13,707 nucleotides of DNA from DATEPR01 sp036503065 (GCA_036503065.1 DASXXM010000070.1:1-13707), one strand, 5' to 3'; numbered from the stretch's first letter, positions 1 through 6,225 are shown. The notes: generated from the letters alone by a model not told the origin. Numbers and translations are program-made.

Positions 1-60
1 CACCTCGCCGACACCCGGCACTCCGGCAACGACCGATGCTATATGCCATAGCACCCACGC

Positions 61-150
61 GGGCCGAACGTGCCGCCGGCGTCGATGTCCGCGACGCACA
101 GTTCGGTGCCCTCCCACGACATCGCCGTGTGGTTCCAGCCCAGCCACGTC
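61..150 (-). pseudogene. Gene fragment resembling the S9 peptidase beta-propeller, inside the array
   Basis: Read on the minus strand from 149, this stretch encodes a short peptide with the pattern W-L-x-W-x-H-x-x-M-x-W-x-G-T-E-L-x-V-A, followed by DIDAGGTFGP. That matches my memory of the N-terminal propeller of S9 (prolyl-oligopeptidase/dipeptidyl-peptidase) enzymes, typically written LAWLxWDHPNMPWDGTELWVA. The fragment is about 30 codons and has no start, catalytic domain or stop of its own. The flanks 56-60 (CACGC) and 151 onward (AAGCTCAGTCACCGG) are contiguous in an uninterrupted unit at 845-864. The 90 bp therefore look inserted into one array unit, and 90 bp is exactly 30 codons. The family assignment rests on pattern recall, not a search. 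Confidence 0.55.
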
Positions 151-449
151 AAGCTCAGTCACCGGCCCACCTCACCAGCGCGCTCGACACTCCCGCGACC
201 ACCGATGCTATATGCAATAGCATCCGCGCCATATGCCATAGCATCAACGCAATATGCAACAGCACCCGCAATCCCGGTCAGGTGCCCAACTCTCCAGCGA
301 TCAACACTCTCGCGACCACCGATGCTATATGCCATAGCACCCACGCAACCGCCGGTCACCGGACCACCTCGCCGACACCCGACACCGCACGCCCGCAAGT
401 GCTGTATTCAATATGCAATAGCATCCAGACAAGTGCGGTCACCGGCCCA

Positions 450-579
450 ACTGGACGTCCGCCTTGACAGCGTGTCCGGCCGGTTCGAGGGCGTGTCCGG
501 CCGGTTCGAGGGCGTGTCCGGCCGGCTCGAGGGCGTCGCGGGCCGGATGGACGGCCTCGAGGACGAGCTGTCCGGCATC
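450..579 (+). pseudogene. Heptad-repeat coding fragment interrupting an array unit
   Basis: Five 21-bp direct repeats begin at 472, 493, 514, 535 and 556. The first three are nearly identical and the last two diverged. In the plus frame they encode seven-residue units VSGRFEG, VSGRFEG, VSGRLEG, VAGRMDG and LEDELSG, preceded by LDVRLDS. This RLDxVxGRLEG style is common in alanine/arginine-rich coiled-coil proteins of actinobacteria. The last two units differ while keeping hydrophobic, acidic and basic positions, which suggests past coding selection. The left flank ends with GTCACCGGCCCA (to 449) and the right flank resumes with CACCTCGCCAGCG (from 580); these are adjacent in other units, so about 130 bp are extra. 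The open frame runs to a stop at 630 inside the next palindrome, with possible GTG starts at 433 and 472. No ribosome-binding site is evident, so a fragment is more likely than a working small gene. Confidence 0.5.
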
Positions 580-751
580 CACCTCGCCAGCGCTCAACAG
601 CATCACGACCACCGATGCTGTATGCCATAGCATCCTCGCCAGTCACCAACCCACTTCGCTGGTGCTCGGCGATGTCGCGACCACCGATGCCGTACTTGAT
701 ATGCCACAGCATTCGCGCGAGTCCTGTCACCGGCCCACCTCGCCGACGCCC

Positions 752-820
752 AGCAACCCCAGCAACCCCAGCAACCCCAGCAACCCCAGCAACCCCAGCA
801 ACCCCAGCAACCCCAGCAAC
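752..820 (+). repeat. 9-bp microsatellite (AGCAACCCC)n within the array
   Basis: Seven perfect copies of AGCAACCCC run from 752 to 814, followed by a partial copy AGCAAC to 820, then GACC and the palindrome at 825. The equivalent position near the window start reads CCGGCAACGACC before the palindrome at 35, so this is a local expansion of a pre-existing motif in one unit. The length is divisible by three, and the run opens frames on both strands (PSN/PAT repeats on plus, GVA/WGC on minus), none of which looks like a gene. Confidence 0.95.
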
Positions 821-1430
821 GACCGATGCTATATGCCATAGCACCCACGCAAGCCCAGTCACCGGCCCACCTCGCCAGCGATCGACGCCACCGCGACACG
901 GATGCTATATGCTATAGCATCCGCACGATGGGCAGCAGAAAACGCGAGCCCTGTACCGTGCCCGACAGTCCGGCGATCGACACTCCGGCGATCGACGCCC
1001 TGGCAACCACCGGCGCTATATGCTATAGCAAGCACGCAATCTTCGATCACCTGCCCACCTCGCCAGCGCTCGACAGCATCACGATCACCGATGCTGTATG
1101 CCATAGCATCCGGACGGGATCGGCCAGTGGCCCACTTCGGTGGTGATCGGCGGGTCCGCGACCAATGGTGCTATATGCAATAGCATCCGCGCAGGCTTGG
1201 GTCACCGGCCCACCCCGCTGACGATCGACAGCATCGCGACCACCAATGCTGTATGCCATAGCATCCACGCCGGTTCAGTCACAAACCCATCTCGCCGGCG
1301 ATCGGCGGTCTCGCGACCCACGCCTCCCGTATTGATTGGCTCCCTCGCGAGCTCGATCACCGGCATGCCTCTCCGCGCGACAGTGTGCACGTCGCTGCCA
1401 CGGCATCCTCCGATCGCCGCACCCGCCTGC

Positions 1431-1451
1431 CTACTACACTGCCCGTAGTAG
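1431..1451. promoter_or_regulatory. BlaI-type operator O1
   Basis: Inverted repeat CTACTAC, 7-nt spacer, GTAGTAG. Both 7-bp arms are identical to those of a second site 37 bp downstream (centre to centre), and both sites lie just ahead of a BlaI-family repressor gene. BlaI/MecI regulators bind dyads with TAC/GTA half-sites, so autoregulation is the natural reading. Confidence 0.75.
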
Positions 1452-1465
1452 CCGCATGAACCGAA

Positions 1466-1490
1466 CTCTACTACAAACTAAGTAGTAGAG
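1466..1490. promoter_or_regulatory. BlaI-type operator O2
   Basis: Inverted repeat CTCTACTAC, 7-nt spacer AAACTAA, GTAGTAGAG: nine perfectly paired bases per arm. It ends 26 bp before the proposed ATG of the repressor gene and overlaps a possible -10 box, so bound repressor would block transcription of the operon. Confidence 0.8.
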
Positions 1491-1491
1491 T
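1486..1491 (+). promoter_or_regulatory. Possible -10 box (TAGAGT) of the repressor operon
   Basis: TAGAGT fits the actinobacterial TANNNT -10 pattern and overlaps the right arm of operator O2. A start about seven bases downstream would leave a short leader containing the ribosome-binding site at 1500-1508 (AGGAGGTGA). I see no good -35 box, so this is tentative. Confidence 0.35.
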
Positions 1492-1516
1492 CGGCGACCA
1501 GGAGGTGAACACCGCG

Positions 1517-1882
1517 ATGGCCGTGCGCCGATCTCGCGGCAGCCTTGAGGGCGACATCCGCGCCATCCTGGCCGCCAGCGAACAGGCGATGACGCCCGCC
1601 AGAGTGCGCGACGCACTCGCCGGGGAACTGGCCTACACCACGGTGATGACGGTGCTGGCCCGGCTGCACGACAAGGGCGAGGTCACCCGGCGCCCGGTCG
1701 GCCGCGGCTACGCCTACGCCGCGATCCGCGACTCCGCCGAACTCGCCGCCCGACGCATGCAGCGCGTCCTGGACGCCGAGGGCGCCGACCGCTCCGCCGT
1801 ACTGATGCGCTTCATCGACACCCTCGCGCCGGACGACGAACATCTCCTGCGCAGTCTCCTGGAGACCGGAGAACAGGCGTGA
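1517..1882 (+). CDS. BlaI/MecI/CopY-family transcriptional repressor
   Basis: This 121-residue protein has the size and layout of BlaI-type repressors. An N-terminal winged helix (about residues 10-75) includes the recognition-helix/wing stretch AYTTVMTVLARLHDKGEV followed by TRRPVGRGYAYA. A short helical C-terminal dimerisation region follows. I start at ATG 1517 because the strong ribosome-binding sequence AGGAGGTGA lies at 1500-1508; the in-frame GTG at 1505 falls inside that site. In this family a dimer binds TAC/GTA dyads and is inactivated by proteolysis triggered by its partner membrane protease. Two such dyads lie directly upstream, implying autoregulation. The stop codon overlaps the start of the M56 peptidase gene (GTGA), which indicates translational coupling. 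The natural inducer cannot be read from the sequence. Confidence 0.93.
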   Translation: MAVRRSRGSLEGDIRAILAASEQAMTPARVRDALAGELAYTTVMTVLARLHDKGEVTRRPVGRGYAYAAIRDSAELAARRMQRVLDAEGADRSAVLMRFIDTLAPDDEHLLRSLLETGEQA

Positions 1883-2823
1883 CGGCGGCCGTGTGCGGGG
1901 CGGTCCTCGCCGTCGTCATCTTCGCCGTCACCGCCCCCCGGCTGGGCCGCCACCTGCCGCCGGCGCTCGCGACCCGACTGCTCGTCCCGACCACACTGGT
2001 GATGGCCGCCGCCACGGTGATCGTGCTCGGCCTGCTGGCCTCCACGTGGCTGGCCCAACTCCCCCCGATCGCCGCCATGGGAACGTGGTCGGCCAGTCGG
2101 CTGGACGCCTACGACCCGGTCCCGGACCCGTTGGCCGCCATCAGCCTGGTGTTGCTCGCCGTCGCGGTCGTACGCGTCGTGTGCAAGGTGATCCACCGGG
2201 CCCGCTGCCTGGCCGCCGTCTACCGGACCTACCACGGCCAGCAGTCGGCCGGCTCGGTGATCGTGATCGACAGCGACCGGGTGGACGCGTTCGCCACGCC
2301 CGCCCCGGCCGGCCGGGTCGTCGTCACCTCCGCACTACTGCGCGCGCTGAGCCCGACCGAGCGGCGCGCGGTGCTCGCGCACGAGCACTCCCATCTGGCG
2401 CACCGGCACGTCTGGTGGGCGATCAGCGCCGACCTGGCCGCCGCGGTCAACCCGCTGTTGCGGCCCACCGCGACCACCGTCGGCCATGCCATCGAACGGT
2501 GGGCCGACGAGGATGCCGCCGTGGTGTTGGGCGATCGCCAACTGGTGGCCCGCACCATCGCCCGCGCCGCGCTGCTGCGACACGACGCGCGCGTCGACGC
2601 CCTGCTGCCGGCCGCTACCGGCGCCGACGTGCCCCAGCGGGTCCGGGCACTGTTGGGCCCGCCGCCGCGCCGCAGGCCGCTCGCGTTGGTGGCGTTGGCC
2701 GTGCTGCTCGCGGCCGGCACGCTGGCCACCGTCGCGGTGGAACGTTCCGGCGACCAGCTCTTCGACCACGCCCTGCTGCGGCCCGTCCACAGCCACCACC
2801 ACGCCGACCGCACCGCAGGATGA
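1879..2823 (+). CDS. M56-family (BlaR1-like) membrane zinc metallopeptidase
   Basis: 314 residues. Hydrophobic segments near residues 5-18, 34-60 and 85-103 precede a cytoplasmic-type metalloprotease domain with H168-E169-H-S-H172 (the HExxH zinc motif, in VLAHEHSHLAHRH). The later RWADEDAAV is the likely third-ligand region. A last membrane segment lies around residues 272-288. This matches the short actinobacterial M56 proteins paired with BlaI. They lack the extracellular penicillin-binding sensor domain of staphylococcal BlaR1, so the signal is probably not direct beta-lactam acylation. The gene starts with GTG overlapping the repressor stop, and its own stop overlaps the ATG of the next gene. 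Expected role: cleaving the repressor, or triggering its cleavage, on envelope stress. Family assignment is firm; the regulatory role is inferred. Confidence 0.9.
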   Translation: MTAAVCGAVLAVVIFAVTAPRLGRHLPPALATRLLVPTTLVMAAATVIVLGLLASTWLAQLPPIAAMGTWSASRLDAYDPVPDPLAAISLVLLAVAVVRVVCKVIHRARCLAAVYRTYHGQQSAGSVIVIDSDRVDAFATPAPAGRVVVTSALLRALSPTERRAVLAHEHSHLAHRHVWWAISADLAAAVNPLLRPTATTVGHAIERWADEDAAVVLGDRQLVARTIARAALLRHDARVDALLPAATGADVPQRVRALLGPPPRRRPLALVALAVLLAAGTLATVAVERSGDQLFDHALLRPVHSHHHADRTAG

Positions 2824-3641
2824 GCACCGCACGGCGCGCATTCCTCGTCGTCATCGCGGCGATCGTCGTCGCGGGCGCGGCCGCTGTCTGGTTCGTGGTC
2901 CAGAAGCCGAACAGCAGCCAGCCGCCCGGCTGCACCGTCGCCGCCATCGGGTCCGCCGGTTCGACCTTCGCGCTGACCCCGGACCAGGCCGGCAATGCGG
3001 CCACCATCGCCGCGGTTGGCCAGCAACTGGGCATGCCCGATCACGCCGTCACCATCGCGCTGGCGACCGCGCTGCAGGAGTCCGGCCTGGTGAACCTCAC
3101 CGGTGGCGACCGCGACTCGGCCGGCCTGTTCCAGCAGCGGCCCAGCCAGGGTTGGGGCACGCACGCGCAGGTGACCGACCCGGTGCACGCGTCGACCGCG
3201 TTCTACGACCACCTCCGTACCGTGCCGGGCTGGCAGCAGCTCAGCGTGACCGATGCGGCCCAACAGGTGCAGCATTCCGGCGCGCCGGACGCCTACGCCC
3301 AGTGGGAGTCCGAGGCGCGGGCCGCCGCGGTCGCCCTCACCGGTCAGGCCCCCGGCGCCCTGACCTGTCACGACCTGACGATCACGGCGCCGAGCACGAG
3401 CCTCGCGGACTCGGCCGCGGCCGAGTGGGGTACCGGCACGATCAGCGGTCCGCATGACGCCGCGCGGGGTTGGGCCATGGGCCTGTGGCTGGTCGCGCAT
3501 GCCGAGCGCTTCGGTGTCGACCAGGTCAGTTTCGCCGGTCGCACGTGGACGGCGGCGTCGGGTGCCTGGAGCCAGGGTGGTCCCGTTGTGGACACGCTGT
3601 CGCTGCATCAGGTGACCAGCGGTGCCGCCGGGCAGGGCTGA
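2820..3641 (+). CDS. Membrane-anchored lysozyme-like (transglycosylase-type) protein
   Basis: 273 residues starting at an ATG that overlaps the previous stop (ATGA). One N-terminal membrane anchor (about residues 8-28) is followed by an extracytoplasmic domain. That domain carries ALATALQESGL with Glu87 in the position of a catalytic glutamate, then GGDRDSAGLFQQRPSQGWG (about 95-113). This signature recurs in actinobacterial lysozyme-fold proteins, often labelled only hypothetical. Two cysteines (CTV near residue 38 and TCH in the middle of the protein) could pair. The C-terminal part (about 200-273), with GWAMGLWLVAHAERFGV and TWTAASGAW, looks like a second small domain that I do not recognise by name. 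Being third in a repressor-protease operon, it is a likely output gene for cell-wall remodelling. The enzymatic activity is inferred from the motif only. Confidence 0.7.
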   Translation: MSTARRAFLVVIAAIVVAGAAAVWFVVQKPNSSQPPGCTVAAIGSAGSTFALTPDQAGNAATIAAVGQQLGMPDHAVTIALATALQESGLVNLTGGDRDSAGLFQQRPSQGWGTHAQVTDPVHASTAFYDHLRTVPGWQQLSVTDAAQQVQHSGAPDAYAQWESEARAAAVALTGQAPGALTCHDLTITAPSTSLADSAAAEWGTGTISGPHDAARGWAMGLWLVAHAERFGVDQVSFAGRTWTAASGAWSQGGPVVDTLSLHQVTSGAAGQG

Positions 3642-3647
3642 CCGACC

Positions 3648-3716
3648 CATTTTCCGTCCACCGGAAATGATCTGATCTGCCGGCATTGCGACCGGGCAAC
3701 TGTGGATTGTTGCCGG
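3648..3716 (+). terminator. Two hairpins after the lysozyme-like gene
   Basis: The first hairpin is TTTCCG, loop TCCAC, CGGAAA (3651-3667), beginning ten bases after the stop codon. The second is CCGGGCAAC, loop of eight bases, GTTGCCGG (3692-3716), eight pairs with one bulged G. Neither has a T-run. They could be actinobacterial-type terminators ending the operon, or leader structure for the next gene; I see no recognisable riboswitch in this 133-bp gap. Confidence 0.45.
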
Positions 3717-3774
3717 CCACGGATCGGACCGAAAGAATGCGCACGCTCGTTTTCCCCGACACAACGAGGTGCAC

Positions 3775-4272
3775 ATGCTGACGACCATCGCGCGCATTGC
3801 CCGGCGCGCCACGATTCCCGTCCTTGCCGCAATTGCGGTATTCGGCCTTGCCGTCCCGGCCGGCGCCGCCGTCATCGATCCGTTGCCCATCAGCCCGAAC
3901 CAGTTCTTCAGCGGGTCGGTCAACGACAACCAGACCAATGCGACCATCGTCGCCGACTGTGCCGGCCCGGCCAGAACCGGGCATCCGGCAGGCGGCCAAT
4001 ATGTGGAAGCCCAGCCTGCGCCGTCCAGCGCCGCCGGTATCGGATTCACCGGCTCGCTCGGCCGTTCCCTGAAGGTGTCGCTCGCGTTGACGGCCGCGAC
4101 CACCCCGATACCGATCGGTACGTTGTCCGGCTACTTCATCAAACTGCCGATTCCGACGTCGATCACCATTCCGTGCGGCGGCACCGGTCAGATGGTCTTC
4201 GCGCCGAGCCCGACCAGCCCGACCGCCCGGTCCGCCACCGTGTCGGTCACGATCATCTCGTTGGGCGCGTAG
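3775..4272 (+). CDS. Small secreted protein of unknown function
   Basis: 165 residues. I start at ATG 3775, five bases after a GAGG ribosome-binding site; an in-frame GTG at 3769 overlaps that site. The N-terminus is a classic signal peptide: basic start (RIARRA), hydrophobic core (PVLAAIAVFGLAV) and a probable cut after AGA. The mature part, about 130 residues, is rich in Ser, Thr, Pro and Gly, and alternating stretches such as LKVSLALTAA and SATVSVTIISL suggest a beta-sandwich. It has two cysteines (VADCAGP and IPCGGTG), probably one disulphide. No catalytic motif is visible and I do not recognise the family by name. It stands alone between hairpins, with a strong hairpin eight bases after its stop. 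Confidence 0.8.
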   Translation: MLTTIARIARRATIPVLAAIAVFGLAVPAGAAVIDPLPISPNQFFSGSVNDNQTNATIVADCAGPARTGHPAGGQYVEAQPAPSSAAGIGFTGSLGRSLKVSLALTAATTPIPIGTLSGYFIKLPIPTSITIPCGGTGQMVFAPSPTSPTARSATVSVTIISLGA

Positions 4273-4280
4273 CCGCCCCG

Positions 4281-4306
4281 GGGGCGCCGACCGCGATCGG
4301 CGCCCC
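4281..4306 (+). terminator. Strong GC-rich hairpin terminator
   Basis: Perfect 10-bp stem GGGGCGCCGA, loop CCGCGA, TCGGCGCCCC, starting eight bases after the stop of the secreted protein. There is no U-tract, as is common for high-GC terminators. It ends only seven bases before the -10 box of the next gene, so it insulates the two units. Confidence 0.8.
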
Positions 4307-4312
4307 ACTCTC

Positions 4313-4318
4313 TAGCTT
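4313..4318 (+). promoter_or_regulatory. -10 box (TAGCTT) for a leaderless start at 4325
   Basis: TAGCTT fits TANNNT and is followed by exactly six bases before the GTG at 4325, placing the expected transcription start on the start codon. No useful ribosome-binding site precedes that GTG. Together these suggest a leaderless mRNA. Confidence 0.6.
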
Positions 4319-4324
4319 GGCAAG

Positions 4325-5491
4325 GTGAGCACGGCTACCTCGTCGGTCCCGGCGCCGACCGACCGCAGGCTGAGCCCGCGCCGGCCGGTCGTCTGGTACG
4401 GGGCTTTCGCCGGGTATGCCGGGGCGGTCTGGGTGTTCAGCGCGGGCAACGATCGGGTCTGGGGCGCCGTGGCGGCGATCGCGTACGCCGTGGCGGCCCT
4501 GGTCGCGGTCCGGTGGCGGGACGCGGCGCTGGTGGTGAGCGTGGTCGGTGGGCTGGTGGCGCCACTGGGCTGGCTGGCGACCCGGGTGCCGGCGACACCG
4601 GACGTCCAGGTCGTCGCGCGGTCCGCGGCCCTGCTGCTGCACCACGGCACGCCCTACCTGCCGGCCGGGCAGGTGGTCGGCTCGATCGACTACAACCCGT
4701 ACCTGCCGGTGATGGCCGTGTTCGGCCTGCCGAGGGCCGTCGGCGTGCCGGGGCCGGCCGGTGACACCCGCGTGTGGCTCTGTGTCGCGACGCTGGTGTT
4801 GTTCACGCTGGCCTTTCGGATCGCGGGGCGACCGGACGGCCTGCGCAGTGGGCTGTTCGCGGTCGCGTCGCCGGTGGTGGCGTTTCCGCTGGCGCTGGGC
4901 ATCACGGATCCGCCGGTGCTGGCGCTGGTGTGCCTGGCCGTGGCGTTGCTCGGCCGGACGTCGGCGCCGGTGTGGCTGGCGGCGGTCCTCGTCGGTGTGG
5001 TGTGCGCGATGAAGGCGACGGCGTGGCCCGCGCTGCCGGTGCTGGTCGCGATGCTGGCCGCCCGCGACGGCGCCCGGGTGGCCAGCAGGTTCACCGCCGT
5101 CGCCGTCGGCACGACCGTGGTGCTGGTCGCACCGTTCGCGGGGTCCGCGCTGGTCCGGAACACCGTCCTGTTCCCGCTGGGCCTGACCGGCATCAAGACG
5201 CCGGCGGCGAGCCCGCTGCCCGGTCATCTGCTGGCGATGCTCGGACCCGCAGGTCAGGCGGTCGCCGTCGGGCTGCTGATCGCGGTCGGCGTCGCGGTCG
5301 CGGTCTGGATCGTGGTCCGGCCACCACGCGATGGCCGGGCCGCGGTCGCGCGCCTCGCCGTCGGACTCGCCATGATGTTCGCACTGTCACCGGCCACGCG
5401 GTTCGGGTACTTCGCCTACCCCGTTGGGCTGTGGGGCTGGCTCGTCCTAAGTTCTACCGTTGACACCCATTCTCCGGAGGTACCCGCATGA
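4325..5491 (+). CDS. Polytopic membrane protein, GT87/DUF2029-like glycosyltransferase candidate
   Basis: 388 residues with about ten hydrophobic segments spread over the protein. Near residues 95-135 lies a loop with ARSAALLLHHGTPYLPAG and then SIDYNPYLPVMAVFGLP. This resembles the loop in GT-C polyprenyl-phosphate-mannose-dependent transferases (GT87/DUF2029), where a substrate-facing G-x-P-Y segment is followed by a Y-x-P-x-x-P-like motif. I see no firm catalytic signature, so an unassigned integral membrane protein remains possible. The GTG start is supported by the TANNNT box six bases upstream. The end overlaps the ATG of the FkbM methyltransferase gene (ATGA). The last 15 or so codons (from about 5447) use A/T-ending codons unlike the rest, apparently because that stretch carries signals for the next gene. 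Confidence 0.6.
   Translation: MSTATSSVPAPTDRRLSPRRPVVWYGAFAGYAGAVWVFSAGNDRVWGAVAAIAYAVAALVAVRWRDAALVVSVVGGLVAPLGWLATRVPATPDVQVVARSAALLLHHGTPYLPAGQVVGSIDYNPYLPVMAVFGLPRAVGVPGPAGDTRVWLCVATLVLFTLAFRIAGRPDGLRSGLFAVASPVVAFPLALGITDPPVLALVCLAVALLGRTSAPVWLAAVLVGVVCAMKATAWPALPVLVAMLAARDGARVASRFTAVAVGTTVVLVAPFAGSALVRNTVLFPLGLTGIKTPAASPLPGHLLAMLGPAGQAVAVGLLIAVGVAVAVWIVVRPPRDGRAAVARLAVGLAMMFALSPATRFGYFAYPVGLWGWLVLSSTVDTHSPEVPA
5448..5453 (+). promoter_or_regulatory. Possible internal promoter (TAAGTT) for the FkbM-type gene
   Basis: TAAGTT fits TANNNT and lies inside the 3' end of the upstream coding region. A start near 5460 would give a leader of about 28 bases containing the GGAGG ribosome-binding site at 5476-5480. 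This would let the methyltransferase gene be expressed independently of the gene it overlaps. Confidence 0.35.
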
Positions 5492-6225
5492 TCCGCCCCA
5501 CGCTGACCGTCGCGGCGGTCCGACTGCTCGCCCGGCGAACGCCGTACCTGGAGCGGGAGATGTTGGGCCTGCCGGCCGTCGTCGGGCCGGGCGACGTCTG
5601 CATCGACATCGGCGCCGCCGCCGGGCTCTACACCGTGGCGCTGTCCGACCTCGTCGGCCCGACCGGCCAGGTGCACAGCATCGAGCCGCTGCCGTTCGTG
5701 CACCCGCTGTGGACCCGGGTGCTGCGCGGCGGGACCGGACGAAACGTGCACCGCCACGCGCTGGCGCTCGGGGTCGAACCGGGCCAGGGCACCATGAGCG
5801 TGCCGATGGGCCGCTACGGCGCGGTTACCGGTCGCTCGTTCCTCGCCTGGAAGACCGACGGACTCGGCTCGAACAGCGAGTTCCGCGGCCACAAGGAGGT
5901 GCCGGTCGAGGTCGACACCCTGGACGGACTCTGCACCCGCCTGGAACTGACCCGGCTGGACTTCCTCAAGATCGACGTGGAAGGCGCCGAACTGCACGTG
6001 CTGGAGGGCGGCAAGGAGTCCGTCGACCGTTTCCGGCCTGCGATCCTCGTCGAGATCGAGGACCGCCACATCACTCGCTACCGGCACTCCGCGCAGACCA
6101 TTGTGGACTGGTTCACCGAACGCGATTACACCATGCACACCTGGCAACACGCCTGGCAACCGGCCGACAGCGTCACCGAGGAGACCCGCAACTACCTCTT
6201 CCTGCCGCCGGGCCGGACAGCCTGA
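5488..6225 (+). CDS. FkbM-family SAM-dependent methyltransferase
   Basis: 245 residues. The AdoMet-binding motif I is at about residues 33-52 (VGPGDVCIDIGAAAGLYTVA), the acidic loop after strand 2 is at SIEPLPF (Glu66), and the diagnostic FkbM stretch LDFLKIDVEGAELHVLEGG lies near residues 155-175. RPAILVEIEDRH follows. FkbM-type enzymes methylate hydroxyl groups, usually on sugars, glycolipids or polyketides. GGAGG lies seven bases before the ATG, and the start overlaps the stop of the glycosyltransferase-like membrane protein. That coupling suggests methylation of a glycan made or moved by the neighbour, but the substrate cannot be read from the sequence. The gap of about 110 bp to the next gene shows no clear signals. 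Confidence 0.88.
   Translation: MIRPTLTVAAVRLLARRTPYLEREMLGLPAVVGPGDVCIDIGAAAGLYTVALSDLVGPTGQVHSIEPLPFVHPLWTRVLRGGTGRNVHRHALALGVEPGQGTMSVPMGRYGAVTGRSFLAWKTDGLGSNSEFRGHKEVPVEVDTLDGLCTRLELTRLDFLKIDVEGAELHVLEGGKESVDRFRPAILVEIEDRHITRYRHSAQTIVDWFTERDYTMHTWQHAWQPADSVTEETRNYLFLPPGRTA

Larger units (their letters stand above)
35..1265 (+). repeat. Degenerate ~77-bp tandem array of AT-rich imperfect palindromes
   Basis: The ideal palindrome has arms GATGCTAT and ATAGCATC around a 5-nt loop ATGCN (N = C, A or T). Clear copies start at 35, 204, 321, 614, 825, 901, 1013, 1090, 1167 and 1245. Degraded or partial copies lie at about 229-245, 250-267, 399-426 and 685-714; the last two carry six to eight extra bases in the loop. 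Start-to-start spacing is often 76-79 bp. The DNA between palindromes is also repeated: CACGCAAG, then GTCACCGGCCCACCTCGCC, then a GCGATCGACA-like block and TCGCGACCACC just before the next palindrome. All copies share one orientation, so this is an expanded tandem unit rather than scattered elements. Open frames here (many starting MLYAIA) are created by the ATG inside each palindrome and are not credible genes. A partial unit without a palindrome continues to about 1318, and I see nothing further up to 1430. The function is unknown. Confidence 0.9.

Noticed and set aside
35..1265. CRISPR array
   Set aside because: The sequences between palindromes are themselves repeated rather than unique, spacing varies from about 27 to 214 bp, repeat copies are imperfect and no cas gene is nearby.
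36..1448. Several open frames of 60-190 codons on both strands, many starting MLYAIA
   Set aside because: They arise from the ATG in each palindrome and from the 9-bp repeat, overlap in several frames, share only repeat-derived sequence and lack ribosome-binding sites.
1893..2819. Long upstream extension of the lysozyme-like frame
   Set aside because: The extension is Arg/Pro/Gly-rich shadow sequence of the M56 gene; the ATG at 2820 with the overlapping stop and a membrane anchor is the natural start.
2229..4103. 624-codon open frame on the minus strand
   Set aside because: It runs antisense through the M56, lysozyme-like and secreted-protein genes, whose motifs and overlaps are convincing; long antisense frames are expected at this GC content.
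5460..5465. Perfect TTGACA as a -35 box
   Set aside because: No TANNNT box lies 16-19 bp downstream; that position is the start codon. TAAGTT at 5448 is the better, though tentative, signal.
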